Shown here in pieces: positions 9,512 through 20,100 of a DNA stretch of 48,923 nucleotides. Where the stretch lies: positions 1-48,923 of IMG/VR virus record IMGVR_UViG_3300030117_004487. One strand, given 5' to 3'. The DNA comes from a virus. The notes beneath the pieces are model-generated. The model saw only the letters and a program-made list of their open reading frames with translations, searched no databases and had not been told where the DNA came from. Within the stretch, counting starts at the first letter, position 1. The number at the start of each line of letters is the position of its first letter. Position numbers and translations under genes: made by a program.

Positions 9512-9550
9512 ATCGCCTTAGACTTGTTGGAAGAACCTCCTTCCTGCTGG

Positions 9551-9590
9551 AGAGGGGACCCTCAGCCTCCGGGGGTCCCCTCTTCTATTT
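9551..9590 (+). terminator. strong intrinsic terminator after major capsid gene
   Basis: A perfect 11-bp stem: AGAGGGGACCC at 9551-9561 pairs with GGGTCCCCTCT at 9573-9583, loop 11 nt, followed by TCTATTT. It probably fixes the 3' end of the capsid mRNA and lowers expression of the genes beyond. Confidence 0.85.
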
Positions 9591-9600
9591 CCCCACTTGT
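9588..9600 (-). repeat. dispersed motif site 3 (intergenic)
   Basis: Bottom-strand copy ACAAGTGGGGAAA, directly after the capsid terminator and 16 bp before the next ATG. One of only two copies outside genes. Confidence 0.65.
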
Positions 9601-9616
9601 AAGGTAGAATGATTTC

Positions 9617-9781
9617 ATGTCTAACAAAAAGAAGAAGTCTGACGCTTGCACGAAGAAGGTCAAAGCCCGATACAAGGTCTGGCCTTCTGCTTACGCTTCC
9701 GGGGCATTGACTAGATGCCGAAAGGTGGGAGCCAAGAACTGGGGTACCGGCGGCAAGAAGAAGAAACGAAAGAAGAAGTAA
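9617..9781 (+). CDS. small basic protein, VWPSAYASGALxxCRK type
   Basis: 54 codons from ATG 9617 (AAGGTAG upstream) to TAA 9781. The product begins with a Lys run and carries ACTKKVKARYKVWPSAYASG and LTRCRKVGAKNWG, ending in a Lys/Arg tail. This Cys-containing basic motif recurs as a short conserved protein in many marine phages and some giant viruses, of unknown function. About 40 percent of residues are Lys or Arg and two are Cys, so it may bind DNA and perhaps metal. It is followed by two further basic proteins in a TAATG-coupled series, which supports a shared role such as packaged DNA-binding proteins. Confidence 0.75.
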   Translation: MSNKKKKSDACTKKVKARYKVWPSAYASGALTRCRKVGAKNWGTGGKKKKRKKK

Positions 9782-10002
9782 TGGCTAAAGAGGGCCTTAG
9801 AAAATGGTTTAGCCGTAACGACGGTAAGGGCTGGATTGACTGCAAGACCGGTGGTCCTTGTGGTCGTAAGTCTGCAAAGGGCGGATCCAAGAGACCCTAC
9901 CCTGCATGCAGACCTACTAAGGCTCAGTGCACTTCGGCAAAGAACAAGAAGAAGGGCCCCGAAAGAATCAGTTGGAAAAGCAAAAAGAAAAAGGGTAAGT
10001 AA
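9781..10002 (+). CDS. small basic Cys protein, DUF5872-like
   Basis: 73 residues from ATG 9781, overlapping the previous stop as TAATG. Motif order: LRKWFSRNDGKGWIDCKTGG, then PCGRKS, then RPYPACRPTKAQC, then a Lys-rich tail. The W-D-C...CGRK...RPYP.C pattern resembles the DUF5872-type family of phages and large DNA viruses as I remember it; function unknown. Four Cys residues could hold a metal ion. Confident as a gene, moderate on the family name. Confidence 0.72.
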   Translation: MAKEGLRKWFSRNDGKGWIDCKTGGPCGRKSAKGGSKRPYPACRPTKAQCTSAKNKKKGPERISWKSKKKKGK

Positions 10003-10307
10003 TGTCTAAGCCAGAGAAAAGACAAAAAGCCATTGCTCGAACTACCAAGGGTAAGGGAGCCAACTACCGACCTACGAAAAGTGGTGCGGGTATGACGGCT
10101 AAGGGTGTAAGAGCCCACCGAAAAGCTAACCCGGGTAGTAAACTTAAGACTGCTGTTACTGGCAAGGTTAAGAAGGGCAGCAAGGCAGCCAAGAGACGCA
10201 AGTCTTATTGTGCTAGATCAGCAGGGCAAAAAGCTAGAAGCTCTGCTAAGACCAGGAATGATCCTAACTCACGAATCAACCAAGCACGCAGAAGGTGGAA
10301 GTGCTAA
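10002..10307 (+). CDS. small basic protein, DUF6321-like
   Basis: 101 residues, start again in TAATG. Core motif GAGMTAKGVRAHRKANPGSK, then LKTAVTGKVKKGSKAAKRR, then KSYCARSAGQ and a C-terminal ARRRWKC. This layout (GxGxTxKGVxAxRxxNPGSKLKTAV...SxCARxxG...RRxWxC) matches the small basic family I know as DUF6321, found in phages and some eukaryotic viruses, of unknown role. Strong positive charge suggests nucleic acid binding. It ends in TAATG with the next gene. Confidence 0.75.
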   Translation: MSKPEKRQKAIARTTKGKGANYRPTKSGAGMTAKGVRAHRKANPGSKLKTAVTGKVKKGSKAAKRRKSYCARSAGQKARSSAKTRNDPNSRINQARRRWKC

Positions 10308-10861
10308 TGGAAATCGAAATGATCTATGACCCTATCGAGGTGGCAATCGGTACAGGTCTTGAGATGGGGCCACAACACCAGGTTTGCCCGGACGGTGAAT
10401 GGGTTAAGGCAGTCAAGAGGATCACCGGGAGAGATGATCTTTTCGTCTACTACCACGCTTGGACAGGAAACTTTGTACTTGCTCAATGGGTCTACACGGA
10501 AGAAGACAACGGATTCCGTGTCTGTGTAGAGCTTGAAACCATGGACAAAGCTCCTGACCGAGGAGGATGGTTGCCCCTGGACTACATCAAGATGCGATGT
10601 TCCAAGGAATCTGCAGCAAACAACTCAAGGGCCATGAAGCAAAAGATGCAGAGGGCTGCTGCGGAGAAGGAGCAGATGCGTCTGGATGCCCTCGAGCAGA
10701 GAACAGAAGCTGCTAGTTATCAGCGAAGAAAAGGCAATGACATTATCGCAGCTAGTATCGAGTCAGGTCCGTATACTGGTGCTGCACAGAGTGAGGGTAC
10801 TGAGCACCTTACAGAGTTGCTCACTCACGCTGCAAAGAACAAGACCATCACTTCGGGGTAA
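10307..10861 (+). CDS. hypothetical protein, beta N-terminus and helical tail
   Basis: 184 residues from ATG 10307 (TAATG overlap). The first 105 residues look like a beta-rich domain (DDLFVYYHAWTGNFVLAQWV, then GFRVCVELETMD). Residues 110-150 are a strongly charged helix probably forming a coiled coil (RAMKQKMQRAAAEKEQMRLD). Its place before the adaptor suggests a head-completion or head-tail joining role. Family not recognised. Confidence 0.65.
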   Translation: MEIEMIYDPIEVAIGTGLEMGPQHQVCPDGEWVKAVKRITGRDDLFVYYHAWTGNFVLAQWVYTEEDNGFRVCVELETMDKAPDRGGWLPLDYIKMRCSKESAANNSRAMKQKMQRAAAEKEQMRLDALEQRTEAASYQRRKGNDIIAASIESGPYTGAAQSEGTEHLTELLTHAAKNKTITSG

Positions 10862-10864
10862 GCC

Positions 10865-11776
10865 ATGCACTCAACTGGATCATTTCTGCTGACCGTCATC
10901 GAGCGTGTTCGGGCCTACCTAGATGAGGCTACCCTGGATGCCAAGTTCACCAATGACTACCTGACTCGTCATGTCATCTGCCCCGAGATGGTCAATGTCA
11001 TGTCCAGGTTGTCAAACAATGCTGACAACCTAATCAGGGTACGACACCAGATCAGCCTTGTAGATGGACAAGAGCACTATGTTCTTCCTCCAAACATCGG
11101 AGAGATCTACAGGTTTGCGATTACCGACGAAGAGGGACGGATCACAAGAGAGTTCCTTCCTCGTAACGAGTTCAATCCCCGTGGACCTGGTTGGCAGATC
11201 CAAGGTAATGTTCTAAGTCTTCGTCCGTTCCCTGCAGAAAACGAGACTGCTGACATTCACTACATCCCCAACGGTGACTTCCAACCCCACTACGACGCGG
11301 ACGGTGGAACGTTTAGCAACTCTACTACCTTTGTCTTTGACGCTTCTCCCACTATCGGAGCTATCGATAACAGAGAGAATGCGTACGCAGGTGCGGTTCT
11401 TCGTGTTTGGACGAAGACCTCGCACGCAGTTCTCGAAGAACGAATCATCGAGTCATATGACGCCAGCACTCGTACTGCTACAGTGCGACGACCGTTCACA
11501 ACGGACGTGTCTTCGAGTCATGCTGAAGGCGGCATGAGGTATGAAGTAGCACCCATTGGCATGAACTCTCTTATTCAAGCCATTGCCTGTGCGTCTGCTA
11601 TGAACCTGGGCACATCCAGGAACATTACTCAGAAGCAGATGCAGTTTGTCATTCTCCAGTACAAGACTGCGATGAAGACAATTGGTGACAACTTCAGCTT
11701 TATGCAGGCACGTAAGCCTAAGTCATACGAAAAGGATACGGTTGATAACCGTACGTTCTATCTCTTTGGTGACTAA
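10865..11776 (+). CDS. head-tail adaptor / tail tubular protein A-like
   Basis: 303 residues. The N-terminal half is helical (VIERVRAYLDEATLDAKFTN, then ICPEMVNVMSRL), followed by a beta domain with VDGQEHYVLPPNIGEIYRF and a C-terminal helix pair (LIQAIACASAMNLGTSRNIT). This order resembles T7 gp11-like adaptor proteins that sit between portal and nozzle. Position supports it: after capsid genes and ahead of the nozzle. The sequence match is by architecture only. It ends in TAATG with the next gene. Confidence 0.55.
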   Translation: MHSTGSFLLTVIERVRAYLDEATLDAKFTNDYLTRHVICPEMVNVMSRLSNNADNLIRVRHQISLVDGQEHYVLPPNIGEIYRFAITDEEGRITREFLPRNEFNPRGPGWQIQGNVLSLRPFPAENETADIHYIPNGDFQPHYDADGGTFSNSTTFVFDASPTIGAIDNRENAYAGAVLRVWTKTSHAVLEERIIESYDASTRTATVRRPFTTDVSSSHAEGGMRYEVAPIGMNSLIQAIACASAMNLGTSRNITQKQMQFVILQYKTAMKTIGDNFSFMQARKPKSYEKDTVDNRTFYLFGD

Positions 11777-13176
11777 TGCCTCAGTACTTTGGGAACCTTC
11801 CTAACATTGACTTGATCTCTCAAGCGAGTGAGGTCAAGGCTGCCTTTGATGAATCCAAGATAGGAAGCACCCCAAACGACGTACAAAGTTTGGCTTGGGG
11901 ATTCTTGCAATCGAACTTTGAAAAGCCTATGGAAGACTTGGTGGTTGCCAATATTCCAAGGTATACCTCTGCAGGGGATAGTCACCCTGCTGTTATTCCT
12001 CAAGGACAACAGCAACCCGGACAAGACCCCAGCCCAGGAGGTGGTGGCGGGGGCGTCGGGGGCAACCACGATCACTCACTAAATTGCAATGATGTTTGCG
12101 ACTGCCTTCCTGAAGGCACTTGTGGTTCTAATCCTCAAGGTGCTTGTTGTTTACCGGAAGGTAGTACCGTTGGTGACGGGATATGCGTCTTTGTTACTGG
12201 CCAACAATGTGCCAGCTTTGGAGGCGTATGGCAAAGAGGAGTTAGTTGCGGAAATGCAAACTGTGTAGGGGAAGAAACTAACAGTTCTACTTGTGACTCG
12301 CCCGGATGTTCTGAAGACAGTAAGACAACTCAAGAATCAACCAGCGAGGAAAGTGGTAGTAGTAGTTCCTTTGACTTCTCCTTTGATGTAGGAGGCCCTC
12401 CTGACACTTCTGAAGATATTCCTGACATCATTGATGATCCTTACCCAGGCATTGAAGACAACGTATACAAGCCAGATGTAATTGGTAAGCAGACTATCTT
12501 GATATACGGGGGTGGTGACCCAGGATGTGTTGACCCTATCCAGGGAGGCACAATCATAATTAACCCTGGCGACATCCCAGAAGAAAGAGCATTTGGTATA
12601 GGTAAGAAGTGTTGTCCAGAACCAGACTGTGAACCTTGTAATGAATCTTGTCTAGATTCGAGATGTTGGGAAACACTACCTACTCGTATCGTTTACCCGG
12701 TAGAGACTTATATTGAGTGTCCTTGTGGGCCGAACGAAACTATCCCGGGATGGGACTTTCCCCAATCTCCTTGGGAGTATGAGCAAACTCCTGGGGGCCT
12801 TAGGTGGAAGTTTACAATCCCAGGAGGGTGTTGTTGTGCAGGAGAGATCCCTGATACTGATGATCCACCAACTGCCTTTAGCGAACCTAGTTATTCCACT
12901 GTGCCCGGACCTGGAGGTATTCCAGAGTTGCCTACAGGTGGTGATGGAGGAACTGTTTGTATCACAGTTGTATGGGGTAGAACCTACAGCGGAGGACAAA
13001 TAAAAGTTCCTCAGCCAGAAGGCTGTGATCTTCTTTGTCAGGTTAATTCACAAGACCCACCTGTGTGTTTGGATTGCATTGGTTATCTCACATCGGAGCA
13101 GTACACAGCTCCAACACTTATGAGAGACGAGTGCTTCGAATGTTGTGACCAAACATCTACTGAACAACTACCTTGA
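11776..13176 (+). CDS. cysteine-rich virion-region protein with planctomycete-type GACCLPEG module
   Basis: 466 residues. Residues 1-75 are an ordinary helical domain (LAWGFLQSNFEKPMEDLVVAN) that may attach to the tail. After a Pro/Gln/Gly linker comes a domain with 32 Cys. Around 118-165 it reads QGACCLPEGSTVGDGIC, then QQCASFGGVWQRGVSCG, the same plan as the GACCLPDGxC...CxxxGGxWxGxGTxC modules abundant in planctomycete exported proteins. An acidic Ser-rich linker (about 180-210) and further Cys clusters (KKCCPEPDCEPCNESC; GGCCCAGE; DECFECCD) follow. There is no signal peptide, so the disulphides or metal sites would form in or after the virion. Probably an exposed tail or host-contact protein; the function is inferred. 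Confidence 0.65.
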   Translation: MPQYFGNLPNIDLISQASEVKAAFDESKIGSTPNDVQSLAWGFLQSNFEKPMEDLVVANIPRYTSAGDSHPAVIPQGQQQPGQDPSPGGGGGGVGGNHDHSLNCNDVCDCLPEGTCGSNPQGACCLPEGSTVGDGICVFVTGQQCASFGGVWQRGVSCGNANCVGEETNSSTCDSPGCSEDSKTTQESTSEESGSSSSFDFSFDVGGPPDTSEDIPDIIDDPYPGIEDNVYKPDVIGKQTILIYGGGDPGCVDPIQGGTIIINPGDIPEERAFGIGKKCCPEPDCEPCNESCLDSRCWETLPTRIVYPVETYIECPCGPNETIPGWDFPQSPWEYEQTPGGLRWKFTIPGGCCCAGEIPDTDDPPTAFSEPSYSTVPGPGGIPELPTGGDGGTVCITVVWGRTYSGGQIKVPQPEGCDLLCQVNSQDPPVCLDCIGYLTSEQYTAPTLMRDECFECCDQTSTEQLP

Positions 13177-14129
13177 GACGCAACAATAAACAAGCAAACT
13201 ACAACCTAGATCCCCACTCCCTATTAGGCAAAAAGAATATCCCTTCTCGAACACCTGTTCGACAGGAGCCTAAAAGAAGGTCTGAGTTGGGGGAAATGTT
13301 GTTTGTTACTAAAGACTCTAGACGGATCTCAATGAACAATCAGTTTAAGGGACAACCCTTATTCTTGATTCTCAGTGGTCCATCCCTAAACAACTTAGAT
13401 CTCAATGAGATTACTCGAGTAGGCGCACTAAGCTTTGGGGTAAACAATAGCTGGTCTATATTCAAGCCTTTCTTCTGGACCTGTGCAGATAATCCAAACA
13501 GGTTTTTGTACTCCAGGTGGAAAGACCCCAACGTACTCAAGTTTTGTCCTCTCCCTCACAAGGGTGGGAAACTCCGAACTAAAGAAGGGGACCACTTTCT
13601 TAAGAGCGAGGAGACTCCCGAAGACTGCCCAAACGTATTGTTCTATCCTCGAAACCTTTACTTTGATCCTTGCCTGTTCCTCAAACAAAGCACGGTCAAT
13701 TGGGGAGGAGATTCCAAGAAGAGAGATGCTCTTGGGTTTAAGGGGGCTAGGTCTGTAATGTTTTCTGCTCTGAGAATAGCCCACATACTTGGGTTCTCTG
13801 ATATCTACCTATGCGGGGCCGACTTCAATATGGAGCAGGGTAAACAGAACTATGCCTTTGAACAGGATCGTGATGAAGGAGCTGTAAAAGGCAACAACAA
13901 CTCCTACAAAACAAACTCAAAAAGGCTAGAATCTCTAAAGGAAGTACTTCTAAGGGCAGGTACAAAGGTTTGGAACTGCAGTCCTACAAGCAATCTAGAC
14001 GCTTTTCCTTTCCTTCCATTCTCCCAGGCCATCAAGGCTTGCGAGAATTTGGTCCCCAAACAAGAGTCAAGCTTAGGCTGGTACGACAAGGTAAAGAAAA
14101 AGTCTCAACTAAAGGTTAAGAGGAACTGA
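13173..14129 (+). CDS. DUF115-like / MAF-flag10-like putative glycan or sugar-nucleotide enzyme
   Basis: 318 residues starting at TTG in a TTGA overlap with the previous gene. Signature segments are LFLILSGPSLNNLDL (about 62-76), FGVNNSWSIFKPFFWTCADN (about 87-106), and SDIYLCGADFNM (about 222-233). A GPSL loop, an NN-W-D-N segment and a GADF motif are the hallmarks of DUF115-type enzymes, related to motility-associated and lipopolysaccharide glycosyltransferases. It may add or change sugars on virion or host glycans. Its place between two tail genes suggests modification of tail proteins, which is inference. Confidence 0.6.
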   Translation: MRRNNKQANYNLDPHSLLGKKNIPSRTPVRQEPKRRSELGEMLFVTKDSRRISMNNQFKGQPLFLILSGPSLNNLDLNEITRVGALSFGVNNSWSIFKPFFWTCADNPNRFLYSRWKDPNVLKFCPLPHKGGKLRTKEGDHFLKSEETPEDCPNVLFYPRNLYFDPCLFLKQSTVNWGGDSKKRDALGFKGARSVMFSALRIAHILGFSDIYLCGADFNMEQGKQNYAFEQDRDEGAVKGNNNSYKTNSKRLESLKEVLLRAGTKVWNCSPTSNLDAFPFLPFSQAIKACENLVPKQESSLGWYDKVKKKSQLKVKRN

Positions 14130-14130
14130 G

Positions 14131-17100
14131 ATGGCTAACGAGCTGAGTACCAAGTGGACATACCCGCTTACCATGGTAAGCCAAGATAAACGGGTACCTC
14201 TTCCAGGTGTGCTTGACGGATATGCTGGCGAGCTTTCTGGAGTAGACGGTTCTGTTCAGGGTGGACTTAGACCCTTCTCTGGATTCAAGACAGTCTACGA
14301 GCTCAACTTCTTTGCCAACTCAAACCACAACGAGAACTCGTTCGTTACTGATTTCTTCCCTGTCAACTTCAAGATCGACTTTGACTCATACGGGTACGGG
14401 TTTGTTTACCGTGCACAACGTCAGACCTCAGCTGCAACCGGTAGTGTCACCTTTGCCGAGAAAGCCTCTGACGGGGACAAGGTTACAACTACTTCCACAG
14501 ATGGCACGAAGAAGACTTACCGGGGATACAGTGGTTCTACTCACGGATATTCAACCGGTAGTACAGGCAAAGCAGATCTCCGATTCGAGTTCCTGAAAGC
14601 GGCTGCTATTGGAGGATCTATCCAGCTCGTTTCAGAAGATGGGTACACTCGAACCTATAAGGGGGTGGATGACGGTCGTGCTACCAATGGTGACTACGAT
14701 TCCACTGATGGCACCATTCTCTTCAATGTAGGTGGTACTGAACGTAGACTCATTGCAGACTCCCAAGAGCTAACCACTACAACCGGAACTGGGATCACTA
14801 CCTCAACCCCAGACCAACTGACTAGTGCTAGTGGGGAATCTGGGACAACTGGGACTGCTACTACTTCGACTGAGGGTCTGACAACTACTGACACAGACAC
14901 TGAAACTTTGGTGGGGCAGACTTACCAGGATTCTTTCCAAGACAGTAACTTCCAAGTTACCTCCTACTCAGGAGGTACTGGAACAGATGTTCCCGCAGAC
15001 GAAAGATATCTAGATACCGGTGATGGGTACCACCCAACTGCAGGCAGAACGACAAAGCCCCTGTCTACAATAAACATTGATTCGGTGACCAGTATTGACG
15101 GCAAGACTGTGATCTTTGCTGACGATACTAAAACCCACACTATCACCTTCGATGCTGCTAGAAGTAGAAACTCATCAGGGATTGCAGCTTCTACTACGAT
15201 TACCCAGATTGAGAAAACAGCAGCCACCCTTAATGGCAAGACGGTAATTCTCACAGACTACGAGAATACTTCCCACACAATTACGTTTGATAACACAATC
15301 AACAAGTCAGAGTCGGCAGCTTCTGCAACTCTGACGGTGGCTAATGCAACTTCTCTCAACGGTCTAAGCATCATCGTTGAGGATGCGGGTGACCAGACTC
15401 ATACTATTAGCCTTAGTACATCCGTTACCCAGGGTAATTCTACTACGACGGTTGCGGGAATCTCTGGAGCATCCACAACTCCAGAGGTTATGACTTCGAT
15501 CAAGAAGTCTCTCGAGCTTGCAATTGCAGCTGGGCTCATCAACATGACTGTCGAACAGTCTACTGGTTCACAGCTCAGGCTCACTATGGGGACCAAGGGT
15601 ACTACTGGAAACGGTAAGGTAATTACCGGTACTGCAGTCTCTGGTGCAAAGGTAACTGTTACCACCTTCTCTGGAGGTAACTCAGGCTCTACCCACAGCA
15701 AAGCTGGACTTGCCGACTCTGATGGCACCACCTTGTTTGCAGTCGAGTCACTGGCGGAAGCAATTAAGTTGGCTGTTGCAGCAAGCAAAATCAAAGTCAA
15801 CGTAGGAACACCTACCAGAACTGCAGCCTCTGCTACTTTTACATTTGGGGACACCGAGTTTGATGACCAGAACAAGGGTACTTGCACTCTTGTAGATGCT
15901 GCTGGTACCAGTCATACCTACTCCATCCGCAATGACTACTCAGCATCTACGAATGATGCAGCTGAAGCAAACTTTACTTTCCACACCTCTGACTACAACA
16001 GCGTAAACGATGCGTCTATCACACTTGTAGATACTGACGGACTTACGAAAACTTTTGTTGTTAAGAATGACTTTTCCGCTGCTGCGCGAGAAGCAGAGGC
16101 AGAGATTGACCTGGGAGACACGAAGTTTGACGATGTAAACTTTGCCGAGGTAACCATCACTGACGCAGTGGGTACTGGTAAGACCTACCGTATCCGTAAC
16201 GACTATGGTGCTACGACATCCAGCAAAGCTGTGATGACCTTTACCTTCGACGCTTCCAAGTTCAATACACAGAACAATGCAACACTGAACCTGGTAGATG
16301 CTGCTGGAACGGGTCGAGCATACAAGATCAAGACCGACTACTCAGCAGTAGATTCCCAGCAGGAGTTCAACGCTGGTGCGAGCTCTGATGTAGCTGCAGC
16401 AAACTTCGTAGCCATCGTCAACAGTGCGAATGGCCATAACGGTACTCTGGTTGCAACCGCTAGTGGCTCGACCGTGCAGGTAATTCAGAACACTGCCGGA
16501 GCGACGGGTAACACTACGATTACCCCTAGCTTCAATCCGTACTGGAACTCGACTACTAGTGCTGACGTTCCTTTGCAGTTCGTGGGTGGAGGTTCGGTGG
16601 AATTCAACGCGGGGGCAAACGCTGCGGCTGCTGCAGAGAACCTGAAGATTGCAATTAACAGCTCTGCTGGACATAACGGTACGATCACTGCTACCAGGTC
16701 GGGCAACATCGTGAAGATGGTTATGGGAACTGCAGGGTCTGCAGGCAATACCCCAATCACTACGTCGCATAACTACGACTTCAATGATGTGACTGATACG
16801 GCTCTCCCCACTAGTTTCGTTGGAGGAGACTACATCGAGTTCAATGCGGGTGCGAGTGCTAATGCAGCGGGGGATAACTTCGCGATTGCGGTAAATGCTT
16901 CTGGGTTGAAGATCGACGCGACTAACACTTCGGGAGCTGTTGCTTTAGTGCAGGAGGTGTCAGGATCTACTGGCAATACCTCGATTACCAAGTCTTCTTG
17001 GGATTCTGTTACCCAGGCTAACGCACCAAGTGCATTCAGTCGTGGAGGATTTGCAGAGTTCAACGCCGGAGCAAGTGCCACTACGGCTGCAACTAACTTC

Positions 17101-20100
17101 TGCATTGAAGTCAACAAGTACCAAGGCTCCCAGATCGTTGCGTCCAGCGTAGCAGGTGCAGTTACCCTGTCCCAAAAGACGGGTGGTGCATCAGGTAATA
17201 CCACCATCACCACGGACTCAGATTGGAATAGTTGCATTGAAGGAGGGTCTATGCCCTCTACGTTTACCACCGGTGAACGGTCTACACTTCGACTCTCCAT
17301 GGGTTTGGAAGGCACTGCAGGAAATAGCAAGACCATTACAGGCACGAACATCTCTGGGGGTCATGCCTCAGCGAGTGCTTTCTCTGGAGGTGCCCTTGGA
17401 TCTACTAATGCAATTGCAGGCATCCTTGGCCTCACAGACCCAGGTGAGATTCTAACCTCTCTTAGGACTTCTCTTAACGCTGCAATCAATGCTAAGTTGA
17501 TTAACTACCACACTCTTGGTCAGAGTTACTTTGACGATAAGTTTTTCAAGATCTTGATGGCAGAATCAGGATCTGAAGGAGAAGGCAAGAGGATTACAGG
17601 TACTGCAGTAGGTACTCCGGCAACAGGCACCGCAACTATCGGTGCTTCTGTTACTCAAGCCAATTTGAACGGCAAGACATTTATCTTCCCTGTAAATGCA
17701 CACACAATTACATTTGACGATTCCCTGTCTCAGACTAGCAGCACTTCAACCAAGGCAGGCATCAAGGATCAAACAACAGCCCAGGGGCTGTTGGAGTCGT
17801 TGCATAGATCCACAGAACTTGCAATCCGTGCAGGGTTAGTAGTCTCCACTGAACCCCTTGGCGATCGGGTAATGACGATCAAGTCAAAGGCTACAGGCAC
17901 AGCTTACAATTCCCAGAACTTTACGGGTACTGCAGTGTCCGGTGGGTTTATTAGTAGTGGTGCATTCAGTGGAGGAGTAGCTGGAAGCAATATTACTGCT
18001 ACCCCGTTTGAAGGTGGGCAAGATATTTCCAGTAACCTTGTGGCTGCATCGGAAGCAGCAAGCAACCTCAAGGAAGCAATCGACTCGAAGATGGGCCACA
18101 ACGGTAAGTGCTCTGCCTCATTCACGTTTGGTGATACAGAGTTCAATGACCGTAACTTTGCAACGATTGAACTAACTGACACCAACGGTAAGACTGTCCA
18201 GTATCGTATCCGTAATGATTATGGTGCTGTATCTGCAGGTACTGCTACTTCCGCCAGAGCTCAATTCCAATTCACTGGTGCCATCCTTGGCTGGAACAAT
18301 AACGGGACAATCAAGCTAATCGACGGAAACAATAAAGCAGTCACCTACACCTTGAAGGTAGGAGAATCTGCTGACATCACTAAGAACGAGTTTGAAGATG
18401 GGGCCAACGGAACAGAAGCTGCAACTAACTTTGCAGCAGCAGTAAACAGTTTCTATGGACACAATGGAACAATCACTGCGTCTAGTTCTGGAACAGATGT
18501 AACCCTTGTGCAAACTGTTACAGGCACCGCAGGTAACACTTCCATCACGACTGCTAATTTGAATTGTATTGATGCCACTCTTGGAGATTCTCCTCCTTCT
18601 AAGTTCCATGGTGGAGGCTCAATTGAATTCAATGCGGGTGCAAATGCAACTGTTGCGGCTACCAATCTTGTTATTGCCATCAACGCCAGCACTGGGCATA
18701 ACGGAACAATCAAGGCTACCAATACAGACGGCGCAGTGACTCTTGTGCAGGATACTCCTGGTTCCGAGTCTGCTATGGAACGACCCATTACTGACTATGG
18801 GTTTATGCGTTTGAACATGAATGGATCTGCAGTTCTTCCAACAGCCTTTGAGCTGACTGCAGTAGAAAACTATAGGTTTACCGTAGAAACCTTCAGCACC
18901 TCAACAAGTGGTGCTACTAGTCCCGAGCTGGTAATCACCCAAAAAACTACGGGGACTGCAGGACACACTAAGATCACTAACTTCAACTCGTTTGCTGCAA
19001 AGCTAAACGTGAAGTCCCTTGCTTCTAAGTTTGAAGGCGGAAACGACATCATGTTTGATGTCGGAAGTTCTGCTACAGACTCACGAAATAACTTCAAGAC
19101 TGCAGTAGATGGAGGAACTGGACACTCATCTAAGTTCTCTACCTCTGTTTCTGAAGAAGGTTCCAATCGAACTATGGCAATGTCTCAGGCTGTAGCAGGT
19201 AATGCTGGCAATACAGACATTGATATCTCAGTGAAGCCGGGAACAATAGCCGGTCCTGTTATTAGCAAGGTGGCGTTCAGTGGTGGGTCAAACCGAGAAG
19301 GTGATATCTTCTTGGACTTTTACCACTCCAAATGCCAGGCATGGTCTTACGGTAACCTCATCAAAGAAGGTACAAGTAGCACTGAAAAGATCGACGTGGT
19401 ATCAACGGGCAGAGTTGTAGTAGTTGGTATCCGGGGCGAGTCTCCAGTTACTTTCTACGTAACTAAACCTGAGTGTGAAGACTCTTCATCTGAGGTAGGT
19501 ACGTCAGATGCTTGTCCAACAACTGCCACTAACAATCCTATCGGTACAAACACGGTAGATTGTTTTTATGACTACAGCATTGTGATTGAGACTGCACCTG
19601 GTCCTGGTGTTGCTCCTGATCTGCAAGGCCCCGAGGTATGCCAAACGATTTCGGGCGGAGGAATTGGATCTCCGGGTAACGAACAGTTCTTTAATGCTGC
19701 TTCTGTATTTACTACTGAGATCCCTTCAAACCTGGAACAGTGTGCAGACGGAACTATTGTTCTATGTGAGTCTCTCATTGACGAAGGTTTTTATCCCGGT
19801 AACGATTCTGTACCAACAGGAACATTTAGTAATTTCCCTGAGCCACTGTTCTTTAGGTCCGACGAAACTCTTGCCGAGATTCTTGGTTATGGAGAATCAG
19901 ATGAAGGGGTAAGCGGTTTCTTTAGTTCAAACGATTTGATACTTACATCTGACGAAGAAGACCAACCTTACTTCTCTAGTCTTCCAGAGGGCAGTGTAAA
20001 CCAGCTACTTAGGATTCCTGAAGAGTTTGGAAACGCATCTTCTGCTGTACAAAGAGCACTCAATAACTTTAAGATGCAGGAGATTCCTGAAGTTACAATC

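Noticed and set aside
15399-17351. Several long minus-strand ORFs opposite the nozzle repeats
   Set aside because: Shadows of Ala/Thr/Asn-rich codons; the plus-strand frame is continuous and clearly coding.
15060-19260. CRISPR-like or tandem DNA repeat array
   Set aside because: Repeats are at protein level, degenerate in DNA, of variable length and within one open frame.
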